A stretch of DNA of 64,000 nucleotides from Blastococcus litoris (GCF_003075095.1 NZ_QCZF01000001.1:830737-894736), one strand, 5' to 3'; positions 38,131 to 48,583 are shown, counted from the stretch's first letter. Program-made: numbers and translations. Notes: generated by a model not told the origin, from the sequence alone.

Positions 38131-38165
38131 CGAGGGGCCCCGGGCGATCCGCCCGGGGCCCCTCG
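38131..38165. terminator. Bidirectional terminator
   Basis: Perfect 16-bp stem (arms start CGAGGGGCCCCGGGCG) with a 3-nt loop between convergent yceI and the MRJP-like gene. Confidence 0.8.
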
Positions 38166-38172
38166 TCGTCGA

Positions 38173-39276
38173 TCAGCGCAGGCGCACCGGACCGGCGTCG
38201 ATGGGCGTCCGGAACAGCGCGTAGGGCTTGCGCCGCAGGTCCTGCCCGCCCTGGTACTTCGCCTGCCGGTACAGCTGGTTCGCGGTGACGTACAGGTGCC
38301 CGTCCGCCGCCACGGACATGGTGTCGGGCCAGAGCAGCCGGTCGTCGTGCAGCACGGTCTCCCAGGTGCCGTCCGGCAGCCGGCGGTGGACGGCGTCGTG
38401 CTCTCCGTCGGTGACGTACAGCCGCCCGGCGTCGTCGGTCTCCAGGCCGTCGCCCGAGGACCCCTTGTCGCCCTCGTCGACGACCGTGGCAGCCACGTCG
38501 TCGTCGCCCACCGAGCGGTCGGCGAGCGCATCTGTCGACACGCTGTACCAGCGCCGCGAGGCCAAGGGGCAGTAGAAGAGGCGGGCACCGTCGGCCGAGA
38601 TGGCGATGCCGTCGGCGCCCATGGTCACCGGCGAGACGTTCCCGTCCTCGTCCCGCTCCGAGAACTCCCGTCCCTCGACGACGATCCGCAGGTCCGGGGG
38701 CGTGAGCGCCTTGGTCGACGGGTGCTCGTGCAGCCGCCGCCACGACTCCCCGGTGGCCAGGTCCACGACGATGATCCCGTTCGGCCCCTCGTCCGCCGAG
38801 TCGGTGATGAAGGCGACCCCGGCGTCGCCGCGGCGCAGGTCGAACCGCACGTCGTTCAGGTACGTCGTCTCCAGTGCCACCGACGGGTCGAAGGTGATGA
38901 CCTGGCCGACGGTGTCGGTGTCCAGGTCGATCCGCACCAGCTTCGGACCGCCCGGCACGGTGGGCTCGAACAGCGGGCTCCCGGTGTCGAGCACCCACAG
39001 CCGGTCGGCGGGGTCGACCACGATGCTCTGGACGGACACGAACGAGCCGGCGTCGTCCTTCCCCGACGGCGAGTTCCACGCCTCGTCGGGGAACGGCACC
39101 TCCTCCCCGTCGCGGAGCTCGACCACGGTCGCCGGCGGGTCGTCGCCCCACTGCGGGAAGTTCACGAAGACCCGCCCCGTGTGCGAGACGCTCACCCCGG
39201 TCGGCATCGGACCGGTGAACAGGTGCACCACCTCGAGCTCGCCGACGGGCTCGTCCCGGGCCAGGTCGGGGCTCAT
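38173..39276 (-). CDS. MRJP/SMP-30-type beta-propeller (L-dopachrome tautomerase-related)
   Basis: 367 residues without signal peptide. Propeller repeats include GRVFVNFPQWGDD, DRLWVLDTGSP, YLNDVRFDLRRGDAGVAFITDSADEGPNGIIVVDL, GADGIAISADGARLFYCPL and LETDDAGRLYVTDGEHDAVHR. This matches bacterial relatives of the Yellow/major royal jelly family, which resemble gluconolactonases. A lactonase or tautomerase role is family inference; substrate unknown. Lone gene, divergent from a SigC-type promoter region. Confidence 0.8.
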   Translation of the reverse strand: MSPDLARDEPVGELEVVHLFTGPMPTGVSVSHTGRVFVNFPQWGDDPPATVVELRDGEEVPFPDEAWNSPSGKDDAGSFVSVQSIVVDPADRLWVLDTGSPLFEPTVPGGPKLVRIDLDTDTVGQVITFDPSVALETTYLNDVRFDLRRGDAGVAFITDSADEGPNGIIVVDLATGESWRRLHEHPSTKALTPPDLRIVVEGREFSERDEDGNVSPVTMGADGIAISADGARLFYCPLASRRWYSVSTDALADRSVGDDDVAATVVDEGDKGSSGDGLETDDAGRLYVTDGEHDAVHRRLPDGTWETVLHDDRLLWPDTMSVAADGHLYVTANQLYRQAKYQGGQDLRRKPYALFRTPIDAGPVRLR

Positions 39277-39430
39277 CGGGGCGACGTCTCGGCGAGCAGT
39301 GGCACGGGTTCTCCTCGGGATCGGGGGCGCCGGTCACCGGGTCGGACCTGGCGCGAGCTAGCAGGGCCTACCCGGTGGTGCGCCGGGCAACCGGTGAGGA
39401 CGGCGGCCCAGGAGGAGGGATGCGGATCTC

Positions 39431-39461
39431 GGGAACTCCGGGCGCCTCCCGGACGACCAAT
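39431..39461 (+). promoter_or_regulatory. ECF (SigC-type) promoter of MauE-DsbA operon
   Basis: -35 GGGAAC (39431-39436), 17-nt spacer, -10 region CGACCAAT (39454-39461), 5 nt, then GTG 39467. The same elements, spacer length and start distance recur at 49932-49962 beside sigC. Confidence 0.65.
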
Positions 39462-39466
39462 ACGTC

Positions 39467-39982
39467 GTGCGCTCGGTTGCGGGAACGGTGGCTCCCTGGT
39501 CGGCGACGGTGGCCCGGCTGGTGCTGGGCGTCGTCCTCGTGGTCGCCGGGGTGCTGAAGATCCCCGACCCGGCGGCCGCCGAGCGCGCGGTGCGGGCCTA
39601 CCGCCTGCTCCCCGAGGGCCTGGTGGCGCCGGTCGCCTTCGGGCTGCCGGTGCTCGAGATCGCGGCCGGGCTCGCCCTGCTCGCCGGGGTGTTCGTCCGG
39701 ACGGCGGCGCTCGCCTCGGCCGTGCTCATGGCGGTGTTCCTCGTCGGCGTCGGCTCGGCCTGGGCGCGTGGTCTGCAGATCGACTGCGGGTGCTTCGGCG
39801 GCGGCGGGGAGGTGGCACCGGGGGAGACCGCGTACCCCGCCGAGATCGCCCGCGACACGGCTCTGCTGCTGGCTGCCCTGGCCCTCGCGCGGTGGCCACG
39901 ATCCCGCCTGGCGCTCGGCGGCCGCGACGACAGCCACGTCGTCGCCGCCTCGCGGGGATCGGAGCTCACCGATGCCCGCTAG
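39467..39982 (+). CDS. MauE/DoxX-family redox-associated membrane protein
   Basis: 171 residues, four TM segments (VARLVLGVVLVVAGVLK, APVAFGLPVLEIAAGLALLAG, ALASAVLMAVFLVGVGSAWA and EIARDTALLLAALALA). Between TM3 and TM4 is DCGCFGG, the paired-Cys motif of MauE-like proteins that partner thioredoxin-fold disulfide enzymes. GTG 39467 lies exactly 5 nt after the ECF -10, as in the zf-HC2 gene, which supports this start. Overlaps the following DsbA-like gene by 11 nt: the pair probably makes and relays disulfides or reductant across the membrane. Confidence 0.85.
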   Translation: MRSVAGTVAPWSATVARLVLGVVLVVAGVLKIPDPAAAERAVRAYRLLPEGLVAPVAFGLPVLEIAAGLALLAGVFVRTAALASAVLMAVFLVGVGSAWARGLQIDCGCFGGGGEVAPGETAYPAEIARDTALLLAALALARWPRSRLALGGRDDSHVVAASRGSELTDAR

Positions 39983-40745
39983 CGGTTCGCGGTCCACCGG
40001 CGGGACCGCCCGGCAGCGGCGGGACGCGAGGCGCGCCGCCGAGGAGGCGGCCCGAGCGGCCGACCGGCGACGCAGGCGCAGGGTGCTCGGCGGGGTGGCG
40101 GCCGCCGTGGCGCTGGTGGTGGCGCTGGTCGTCGTCATCGCGGTGCAGAGCCGGCGCACGGACACCCCGGACACCGTCGCCGCCCCCTCGGGTGCGGTCG
40201 ACGACGGGACCGCCTTCCGCGTCGGGCCGGCCGACGCCGCGGTGACCGTCGACCTCTACGAGGACTTCCAGTGCCCCACCTGCAGGGCCTTCGAGGACCT
40301 CAGCGGGGACACCCTGGCCTCCCTCGCCGCCGACGGCACGATCGCCCTGCGCTACCGGCCGGTCGCGATCCTCGACCGCGCCTCCACCGACCGGTACTCC
40401 ACGCGGGCGCTGAACGCGGCCGCCGTCGTCGCGGACACCGCCGGCGTCGAGGCGTTCGTCGAGTTCCACGGCCTGCTCTTCGACCGGCAGCCGGCCGAGG
40501 GGGGACCGGGGCTGACCGACGACGAGCTGATCGAGCTCGCCGGACAGGCGGGTGCCACCGGGCCGGAGGTCGAACGGGGCATCCGCGACCTGGTGTTCGA
40601 GGACTGGACGACGTCCGTCACCGATGCGGCCAGCCGGGCAGGCCTGCAGGGAACGCCGACGATCATGGTCGACGGGACGCCGCTCGACCTCCGCCAGGCC
40701 ACACCCGAGGGCATCACGGCGGCGGTGCAGGCGGCGGGCGGCTGA
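39972..40745 (+). CDS. DsbA-family thioredoxin-fold protein, membrane anchored
   Basis: 257 residues. Arg-rich cytoplasmic start, one TM anchor at about 39-58 (LGGVAAAVALVVALVVVIAV), then an extracytoplasmic thioredoxin fold with active site Cys101-Pro-Thr-Cys104 (YEDFQCPTCRAF) and cis-proline loop GTPTIMVDG. A DsbA_4/thioredoxin_4 protein of the type that oxidises or shuttles thiols outside the membrane. ATG 39972 overlaps the MauE gene by 11 nt, so the products are expected to work together. Confidence 0.9.
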   Translation: MPASGSRSTGGTARQRRDARRAAEEAARAADRRRRRRVLGGVAAAVALVVALVVVIAVQSRRTDTPDTVAAPSGAVDDGTAFRVGPADAAVTVDLYEDFQCPTCRAFEDLSGDTLASLAADGTIALRYRPVAILDRASTDRYSTRALNAAAVVADTAGVEAFVEFHGLLFDRQPAEGGPGLTDDELIELAGQAGATGPEVERGIRDLVFEDWTTSVTDAASRAGLQGTPTIMVDGTPLDLRQATPEGITAAVQAAGG

Positions 40746-40783
40746 CCGGGGACGTCGACGTCGCGACAGGGAGACTGGACGAC

Positions 40784-41131
40784 ATGTCGACAGCCACCCT
40801 CGTCCGCACCCGCTTCCCGTCCGCCGTCCTCGTCGCGGTGGGGCTCGCCGCCGGCTTCGGCATCGCGCAGGGCACCGGGATCCGCGCCCTGGGTGGCGCC
40901 GTCTTCGCCGCGGCCGGTGTGGCCGCCGGCGTCCTCTGGCTGCGGCGCCGCGGAGCGCGCACCGCCGTCGCGCTGGCCGCCCTCTACGTCGGCGCCTTCG
41001 TGCTGGCCCACGTGCTTGCGATCGGCGTAGGTCTGCCGGCCTGGCTGGCCGTGAGTCTGGTCACCCTGACCGCCGCAGGGGTGACGTTCGGGGTGGCCGA
41101 CGCCTCGCGGGAGCAGGAGCCGGCCGCCTGA
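40784..41131 (+). CDS. Hypothetical small membrane protein
   Basis: 115 residues with four TM segments (FPSAVLVAVGLAAGFGIAQG, ALGGAVFAAAGVAAGVLWL, AVALAALYVGAFVLAHVLAIG and WLAVSLVTLTAAGVTFGVA). No recognised family. It follows the DsbA gene by 38 nt and could be the third gene of that ECF operon, or simply the gene before typA. A TACAGT -10 for typA begins 5 nt past its stop. Confidence 0.7.
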   Translation: MSTATLVRTRFPSAVLVAVGLAAGFGIAQGTGIRALGGAVFAAAGVAAGVLWLRRRGARTAVALAALYVGAFVLAHVLAIGVGLPAWLAVSLVTLTAAGVTFGVADASREQEPAA

Positions 41132-41136
41132 GCGAC

Positions 41137-41142
41137 TACAGT
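41137..41142 (+). promoter_or_regulatory. -10 box upstream of typA
   Basis: TACAGT about 90 nt before typA; transcript start near 41149. Confidence 0.4.
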
Positions 41143-41231
41143 GGGAAGGTCGCCGGGCCGGCGGCCGTTACCTGATATGCCGCGTGCCCATGCCGCGGGA
41201 TCCCCGAAACCCCCTTGAGGTGCCGTTCCGC

Positions 41232-43124
<1,893 letters not shown>

Positions 43125-43155
43125 GTCCTGTCCCGATAATGCGCGCAGCCGGGCC

Positions 43156-43198
43156 GTCACCGGCGGTGACGACGGGCCGGGCGGGGGCGACCCGCCCG
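43156..43198. terminator. Palindrome and terminator after typA
   Basis: GTCACCG-g-CGGTGAC (43156-43170) is a perfect palindrome; 8 nt on, CGGGCGGG-ggcga-CCCGCCCG (43178-43198) forms an 8-bp hairpin. Confidence 0.6.
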
Positions 43199-43294
43199 CC
43201 CCGTCCGTCCCGGGCGACCCGCTGACCTCTCCGTACGTTGGTCTCGGGTCCGTGTGCGCGGGCCGGTCGAGCGAGGAGAGGCGGCCGAGCGCTG

Positions 43295-43786
43295 ATGACG
43301 ACGATCACCCGAGCGGTTCCGGAGACGGGTTTCCGGGGCGGGATCGATGTCCGGGTGAGTCTTCGCGACAACGCCGGTGACGGGGCGTCGGCCTTCGACG
43401 GAGCGTGGTTCCCGCGCGGTCGGGACCTCGCCGTCGAGCTGCCCGAGCTGATCGCGGAGCTCGACCGTCGCGGCCTGCGGGTCGAACGCTTCACCTACGC
43501 GCTCGACGCGTGGGCGCCGGTCGCGCGCAAGGTCGTCGTCCAGGGCCGGCTGGTGCGGACGGGCGGTTTTCGCAGCATGGACCCGGGCGTCGTCTGCCTG
43601 ACCTGGGACGGCGGCACCCGGCGCGCCGACCTCCTGGTGGTGCCCCCGGAGACCGACGTGCTGACCGGTGCCCGCGCGCTGCGCCTGTGCACCCGGCGCG
43701 GGCTGCCCCGGTCGCCCCAGATGGTGCTCGCCGCGGCCCGCTCGACACCCCTCCCGCAGGTCCCGGAGTACCGCCGGGCGGTCTAG
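43295..43786 (+). CDS. DUF5994 family protein
   Basis: 163 residues. The pattern GIDVRVSL...GASAFDGAWFPRGRDLAVELPELIAELDRRG and the later RRADLLVVPPETD match DUF5994, a small actinobacterial family of unknown function that often occurs as single genes. No signal peptide or TM segment; likely cytoplasmic. ATG 43295 preferred over upstream GTG 43238 because the added residues are low-complexity Arg/Gly. A TACGTT -10-like hexamer lies near 43233. Confidence 0.7.
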   Translation: MTTITRAVPETGFRGGIDVRVSLRDNAGDGASAFDGAWFPRGRDLAVELPELIAELDRRGLRVERFTYALDAWAPVARKVVVQGRLVRTGGFRSMDPGVVCLTWDGGTRRADLLVVPPETDVLTGARALRLCTRRGLPRSPQMVLAAARSTPLPQVPEYRRAV

Positions 43787-43848
43787 CAGGCCTTACGCCT
43801 CCCGCGAACCGGCTGGACGGCGGGGAACGGCTCGGCTGGAGTGGGCGC

Positions 43849-44835
43849 ATGCGACTCCTCGTCCTGGGCGGCACCCACTTCCTCGGCCGGCACGTGGTCA
43901 CGGCGGCGCTCGAGCGCGGCCACGAGGTGGCCACCTTCACCCGCGGTGTGTCGGGCGAGCCGCCCGCGGGCGTGCGGGCCCTGCACGGCGACCGGGACGA
44001 CCCGGCCGCCCTGCCGACGGCGCTCGACGGCTGGGCGGCGGAGCTCGTCGTCGACACGTCCTGCCAGACCCGCGCCGCGGCGGGCAACGCGGCCGCCGCG
44101 CTGGCGGACGTGCACGGCTACGCCTTCGTCAGCAGCCTCAACGCCTACGCGAACTGGCCCCCGGGCCCGCTCGCGCGCGAGGACGACGAGCCGACCTGGA
44201 CCAGCGACGAGGACACGTACGGCCCGATCAAGGCCTTCGCCGAGCGGGAGATCGGTGCGGCGGTCGGCGCCGGCTTCCTCACCGCGCGCGCCGGCCTGAT
44301 CGTCGGTCCGTACGACAACATCCACCGGCTGGGCTGGTGGCTCGAGCGCATCGGCCGGGGCGGCCGCGTCGTCGTCCCCGCCGAGGGGCTCGACCAGCCG
44401 ATCGGGCTGGTCGACGCCCGCGACCTGGCCGGCTGGCTGGTCGGCATGGCCGAGCGGGGGCGGGGCGGTGCGGTCAGCGCGACCGGTCCGACCGGGATGA
44501 CCACGCTGGGCGGTCTCCTGGAGCTGTGCCGGGACGTCACCGGTTCCGACGCGGAGTGGACCCCGGTGCCCGAGGCCGACCTGCTCGCCGCCGGCGTCGA
44601 GGAGTGGGTCCACCTGCCGCTCTGGCTGCGCGCCGAGGAGGCGCGGACGACGTGGGACGTGGACACCACGCGGGCCCGGGAGACGGGCCTGCGCACGCGG
44701 CCGCTCGAGGAGACCGTCACCGACACGTGGGCGTGGCTGCGGGCCGAGGGCCGCCCGCCGCTGCCCCCCGGCGGCCACCGCCGCGAACCGGGTCTGCCAC
44801 CCGAGCTCGAGGCGCAGCTCCTCGCCGGCCACTGA
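43849..44835 (+). CDS. NAD-dependent epimerase/dehydratase (atypical SDR)
   Basis: 328 residues. N-terminal Rossmann motif LLVLGGTHFLGRHVVTAAL (GGxxFxG), and SSLNAYANWP...TYGPIKAFAE, where the YxxxK of extended SDRs appears as YGPIK. Later GLIVGPYDNIHRLGWWLERIG and DQPIGLVDARDLAGWL, typical of isoflavone-reductase-like/epimerase proteins of actinobacteria. Substrate unknown. Lone gene with a bidirectional terminator. Confidence 0.85.
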   Translation: MRLLVLGGTHFLGRHVVTAALERGHEVATFTRGVSGEPPAGVRALHGDRDDPAALPTALDGWAAELVVDTSCQTRAAAGNAAAALADVHGYAFVSSLNAYANWPPGPLAREDDEPTWTSDEDTYGPIKAFAEREIGAAVGAGFLTARAGLIVGPYDNIHRLGWWLERIGRGGRVVVPAEGLDQPIGLVDARDLAGWLVGMAERGRGGAVSATGPTGMTTLGGLLELCRDVTGSDAEWTPVPEADLLAAGVEEWVHLPLWLRAEEARTTWDVDTTRARETGLRTRPLEETVTDTWAWLRAEGRPPLPPGGHRREPGLPPELEAQLLAGH

Positions 44836-44855
44836 CAGCTTTCCGTGCAGAAGCG

Positions 44856-44895
44856 CGGGAGGCCCCGCCCGGCGGCTGCCGGACGGGGCCTCCCG
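44856..44895. terminator. Bidirectional terminator
   Basis: 18-bp stem with one C-A mismatch (arms start CGGGAGGCCCCG) and GGCT loop, between the convergent epimerase and TauE/SafE genes. Confidence 0.75.
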
Positions 44896-44908
44896 ACGCG
44901 TCGGTGAC

Positions 44909-45895
44909 CTAGTCGCGCGGGGCGCTGGGCCGGCCGGCCGGGACCTGCTCCTCCGCGGGCAGGTCCTGCACCACGTTGGCCTCGGCCTTGCGGGCCGCCT
45001 CGGCAGCGACCGCGTCGGCGGACTCCAGCGCGCGGTCCTTGCGGTACTCGAGGAAGGACCAGACGACCGCCGCGGCCCAGAGCACGTAGATGACGGTGTA
45101 GATCGCGTAGCGCGTGCCGTCCCCGGCGGCGATCCAGTCGCTCTTCAGCAGGGTCCGGCTGTTGGTCAGGACGATGACGCCGCCGACCAGCGAGCCGAGC
45201 ATCCGCGGCGGGATGTGCCGGACCAGCCAGGCCGCGATCGGCGCGGCGATCAGGCCACCGGCGAGCAGGACGCCGACCCACGCGAAGTCGATGCCCTGCG
45301 AGCCCAGCGCGAACAGGAAGCCGAGGCTGGCGGCCAGGGCGACGAGGAACTCCGACGTGTCGATCGAGCCGATGACCTTGCGGGGCTCCATGCGGCCGCT
45401 GGCGAGGATGGCGGGCGTGCCCACCGGGCCCCAGCCGCCGCCACCGGTCGCGTCGACGAAGCCGGCCACCAGACCCAGCGGGCCGAGGAAGCGCTTGCGC
45501 ATCGGCTTGCCCAGGTTGCGCCGATCGACGCCGCGCAGCGTGAAGCGGACGAGGATGTAGGCGCCGAGGGTCAGCAGGATCAGCGACATCACGGGGGCGG
45601 CCACCTCGGTGGAGAGGCTGGCCAGGAACGTCGCGCCGGCGAACGCGCCGACCGCGCCGGGCAGGCCGATCTTCGCGACGACCTTCCAGTCGACGTTGCC
45701 GAACTTCCAGTGCGAGAGGCCCGACGCGAGCGTCGTGCCGATCTCGGCGAGGTGCACGGTGGCCGAGGCGGCCGCCGGGTTGGTGCCGATCGCGAGCAGC
45801 AGGGTGGTCGACGTGACGCCGTAGGCCATGCCGAGGCTGCCGTCGACCAGTTGCGCACCCAGGCCGACGAGGGCGAGCAGGACGAGGGTCTTCAC
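44909..45895 (-). CDS. TauE/SafE family sulfite/organosulfonate exporter
   Basis: 328 residues with about eight TM segments. Family landmarks: DGSLGMAYGVTSTTLLLAIGTNPAAASATVHLAEIGTT (first repeat, read in two parts) and GLVAGFVDATGGGGWGPVGTPAIL (second repeat). The C-terminal tail is charged and cytoplasmic. TauE/SafE proteins move sulfite, sulfoacetate or related sulfur anions. A 26-residue Cys-ending leader peptide 109 nt upstream ties it to cysteine/sulfur control. GTG 45895; GGAG SD lies inside a small inverted repeat (45903-45913). Confidence 0.9.
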   Translation of the reverse strand: MKTLVLLALVGLGAQLVDGSLGMAYGVTSTTLLLAIGTNPAAASATVHLAEIGTTLASGLSHWKFGNVDWKVVAKIGLPGAVGAFAGATFLASLSTEVAAPVMSLILLTLGAYILVRFTLRGVDRRNLGKPMRKRFLGPLGLVAGFVDATGGGGWGPVGTPAILASGRMEPRKVIGSIDTSEFLVALAASLGFLFALGSQGIDFAWVGVLLAGGLIAAPIAAWLVRHIPPRMLGSLVGGVIVLTNSRTLLKSDWIAAGDGTRYAIYTVIYVLWAAAVVWSFLEYRKDRALESADAVAAEAARKAEANVVQDLPAEEQVPAGRPSAPRD

Positions 45896-45902
45896 GGGGG
45901 GT

Positions 45903-45913
45903 GACTCCGAGTC
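45903..45913 (-). promoter_or_regulatory. Inverted repeat over TauE ribosome-binding site
   Basis: GACTC-c-GAGTC immediately upstream of the TauE start; on the mRNA it includes GGAG, the only SD-like sequence. Too short for a stable hairpin alone; may be part of a larger attenuator fold. Confidence 0.25.
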
Positions 45914-46004
45914 GTGAGGTACCGCGGGCGCGCGCGCGGGCGCGGCCGGGCGGGATCGAGCAGGGGAGGGGTGGAACGAGGACGTACGCCGTCAGGGGCG
46001 GGAG

Positions 46005-46085
46005 TCAGCAGCCCGGACAGGTCGCAGTGCAGACGCGGAGCAGGTCGACGTGGATCCGCCCCACGAGGAGCACCGCCGTCGCCGC
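46005..46085 (-). CDS. Cysteine/sulfur-type leader peptide upstream of TauE/SafE gene
   Basis: 26 codons, GTG start at 46085. The product begins with a hydrophobic stretch (MATAVLLVG), has the core RIHVDLLRV, and ends C-T-A-T-C-P-G-C followed directly by TGA: three Cys in the last eight residues. The HVDLxR core followed by Cys is the mark of short actinobacterial leader peptides found before sulfate/cysteine genes; mycobacterial ones attenuate expression when Cys-tRNA is plentiful. The start is 7 nt after a TAGACA -10, so it is probably translated leaderless. The 109 nt between it and TauE is very GC-rich. Confidence 0.7.
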   Translation of the reverse strand, partial: AATAVLLVGRIHVDLLRVCTATCPGC

Positions 46086-46092
46086 CACGGCG

Positions 46093-46120
46093 CTATGTCT
46101 ACCAGATCGATCGACATACG
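46093..46120 (-). promoter_or_regulatory. Promoter of leader peptide-TauE transcript
   Basis: Minus strand: -35 TTGCGT (46120-46115), 16-nt spacer, -10 TAGACA (46098-46093), then 7 nt to GTG 46085. Confidence 0.45.
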
Positions 46121-46145
46121 CAACGCGGTGTCCCAGAGGGCGGGA

Positions 46146-47558
46146 TCAGGGCTCCAGCACGTCGTTGCGGATGGTCGCCCACGACACCGCGCCGCCGATG
46201 GCGAACAGCGCGGCGCAGATCATCAGCGCCATGCGGTAGCCGTCGGTGAACGCGGCCGGATCGGCGTAGTCGTCGCCCCCGAGGCCGACGGCGACCGGCA
46301 GCGCGGCCACGGCCAGCAGCTGCGCCGCCCGGGCGACCGCGTTGTTGACCCCGCTCGCCACCCCCGCCATGGTGTCGGGCGCGGCGCCCAGCACGGTGGC
46401 CGTCAGCGGCGCCACGGTGAGCGCCATCCCGAGGCCCTGCAGGACCGACCCGGGCAGGATCTCGACGACGTACGGGGCGCTCCCGTCGACGAAGGCCAGC
46501 AGGAAGGTCCCGGCGGCGACGACGAGCGGCCCGACCGTCATCGGCAGCCGGGGACCGATCCGCTGGGCGAGCGCGCCGCCGCGGGGGGACAGCAGCGTGA
46601 TCAGCAGGATCGAGGGCAGCATCGCCGCCCCCGCCGCGGTGGCCCCGTAGCCCAGCACGTTCTGCAGCTGGAGGACGACGAACAGCCCACCGCCGCCGAG
46701 CGCGCCGTAGACGGCGAGCGTGGCGACGTTGGCCCCGCTGAACTGGCGGTCGGCGAAGACGCCCAGCGGCAGCATCGGGTCCGACGCCCGCCGCTCGCGG
46801 ACGACGAACCCGACGGCCGACACCACGCCGATCCCCGCAGCCACCAGCACGTCGGTGCTCGCGAAGGTGTCCTCCGCGGCGATCAGCGCGTAGGTGATCC
46901 CGCCCAGGGCCAGCGCCCCCAGCACCGCCCCGGCCACGTCGAACCGCCCGTGGTGCCGGTCGTCCCGGCTCTCGGGCACGTGCCGCCCGGCCACGGCCAC
47001 GATGACGAGGGCGAACGGCACGTTGATGAGGAACACCAGCCGCCAGCTCGCCGCGTCGACGAGCAGACCGCCGAGGAAGGGCCCGATCAGGCCCGCGATG
47101 CCCGACAGCGACGACCACAGGCCGATGGCCCGCCCGCGGTCACCGTGCCGGAACGACGACTGGATCAGCGCCAGGCTGCCCGGGGTCAGCAGCGCACCGC
47201 CGATGCCCTGCAGGGCGCGCGCGGCCACCAGCTGCCCGGTCGTCTGGGCGATCCCGCAGAGCAGCGACGCGGCGGCGAACCACACGACGCCCAGCACGAA
47301 GATGCGGCGGCGTCCGTAGCGGTCGCCCAGCGAGCCGCCCAGGAGGATCAGGCCGGCCAGCGTCAGCGTGTAGCTGTTGACGGTCCACTGCAGGCCCGCC
47401 AGCGGGGCGTCCAGCTCCTCGCCGATGGCCGGCAGCGCCACCTGCACGGCGGTCGAGTCGAGGAACGCCATGCCCGAGGCGAGCACGGTGACGACGACCA
47501 GCCAGCGGCCGGGCGCCGTCCCCAGGGCGACCGGCGAACTCCCTCGGTCGCCGGTCAT
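46146..47558 (-). CDS. MFS transporter, DHA2 (EmrB/QacA) family
   Basis: 470 residues, 14 TM segments. FLDSTAVQVALPAIGEEL in TM1, WTVNSYTLTLAGLILLGGSLGDRYGRRRIFVLG (motif A, in parts), ARALQGIGGALLTPGSLALI (motif C region). Probable proton-driven exporter of drugs or metabolites; substrate unknown. Start is 4 nt after the PiT stop on the same strand, so it may be carried on the DUF47-PiT transcript, an odd functional mix. Confidence 0.87.
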   Translation of the reverse strand: MTGDRGSSPVALGTAPGRWLVVVTVLASGMAFLDSTAVQVALPAIGEELDAPLAGLQWTVNSYTLTLAGLILLGGSLGDRYGRRRIFVLGVVWFAAASLLCGIAQTTGQLVAARALQGIGGALLTPGSLALIQSSFRHGDRGRAIGLWSSLSGIAGLIGPFLGGLLVDAASWRLVFLINVPFALVIVAVAGRHVPESRDDRHHGRFDVAGAVLGALALGGITYALIAAEDTFASTDVLVAAGIGVVSAVGFVVRERRASDPMLPLGVFADRQFSGANVATLAVYGALGGGGLFVVLQLQNVLGYGATAAGAAMLPSILLITLLSPRGGALAQRIGPRLPMTVGPLVVAAGTFLLAFVDGSAPYVVEILPGSVLQGLGMALTVAPLTATVLGAAPDTMAGVASGVNNAVARAAQLLAVAALPVAVGLGGDDYADPAAFTDGYRMALMICAALFAIGGAVSWATIRNDVLEP

Positions 47559-47562
47559 GCGG

Positions 47563-48564
47563 TCAGCCGACCGCGAGGTCGGTCAGGAAGTAGGCGATCG
47601 CGGCCACGGCGCCCGCGGCCGGCAACGTCACGATCCACGCCACCACGATGTTGCCCGCGACGCCCCAGCGGACGGCGGAGAGCCGGCGGGTCGCCCCGAC
47701 GCCCATGATCGAGGTCGTCGTGATGTGCGTCGTCGACACGGGCACGGCGAACACCGTCGCGGTCGTGATCATGACGCCGGAGGCGACGGTCTGCGCCGAG
47801 AAGCCACCGGCCGGCGTCAGCTGGATGATGCGGCGGCCCAGGGTGCGCATGATGCGGAAGCCGCCGGCGTACGTGCCGGCGCTGATCGCCCCGGCAGCGG
47901 CCAGGACCACCCAGAACGGGACCTCGAAGCTGTCGATCTCGCCGGCCGTGAACAGCGCCAGCGTGATGATGCCCATCGTCTTCTGGGCATCCTGCATGCC
48001 GTGGCCCAGCGCCATGGTCCCGGAGCTGACGATCTGCGCGTACCGGAAACCCCGGTTGGCCCGCGAGACGTTGGCGCCGCGGAAGGCCCACAGGATGCCC
48101 AGCATGAACAGGTAGCCGAGCCCGAACCCGACGAGCGGCGACAGGATCATCGGGATCACGACCTTGTCGAGGATCCCCATCCACTTGACGGAGTGTGCCG
48201 CAGCGAGGGCCGCTCCGACGAGGCCGCCGATCAGCGCGTGCGACGAGGACGAGGGCAGCCCGAAGTACCAGGTGATGAGGTTCCAGGTGATCGCGCCGAT
48301 GAGGGCGGCGAACACGATCTCCAGACCCTCGCTGCCCTGCGGGGCGTCGATGATGCCCTCACCGACGGTCTTGGCCACGCTGGTGGAGATCAGCGCCCCG
48401 ACCAGGTTCATCACCGCCGCGAGCGCGAGCGCGACGCGCGGCGTGAGCGCCTTGGTCGAGACCGCGACGGCGATGGCGTTGGCCGCGTCGTGGAAGCCGT
48501 TGGTGTAGTCGAACGCCAGGGCCACCAGGACGATGACGACCAGTGCGACGAAGGCCGCATCCAT
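47563..48564 (-). CDS. Low-affinity inorganic phosphate transporter, PiT family
   Basis: 333 residues with about ten TM segments. PiT signature repeats: FDYTNGFHDAANAIAVAVSTKALTPR near the N terminus and GLPSSSSHALIGGLVGAAL, with a second-half counterpart VFAVPVSTTHITTTSIMGVG. Moves metal-phosphate with protons or Na+. The DUF47 partner gene lies 19 nt upstream on the same strand, the standard pit accessory pairing. No clear SD at the ATG; translational coupling is likely. Confidence 0.93.
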   Translation of the reverse strand: MDAAFVALVVIVLVALAFDYTNGFHDAANAIAVAVSTKALTPRVALALAAVMNLVGALISTSVAKTVGEGIIDAPQGSEGLEIVFAALIGAITWNLITWYFGLPSSSSHALIGGLVGAALAAAHSVKWMGILDKVVIPMILSPLVGFGLGYLFMLGILWAFRGANVSRANRGFRYAQIVSSGTMALGHGMQDAQKTMGIITLALFTAGEIDSFEVPFWVVLAAAGAISAGTYAGGFRIMRTLGRRIIQLTPAGGFSAQTVASGVMITTATVFAVPVSTTHITTTSIMGVGATRRLSAVRWGVAGNIVVAWIVTLPAAGAVAAIAYFLTDLAVG

Positions 48565-48583
48565 CAGAGGAGGTCCATCCGGG

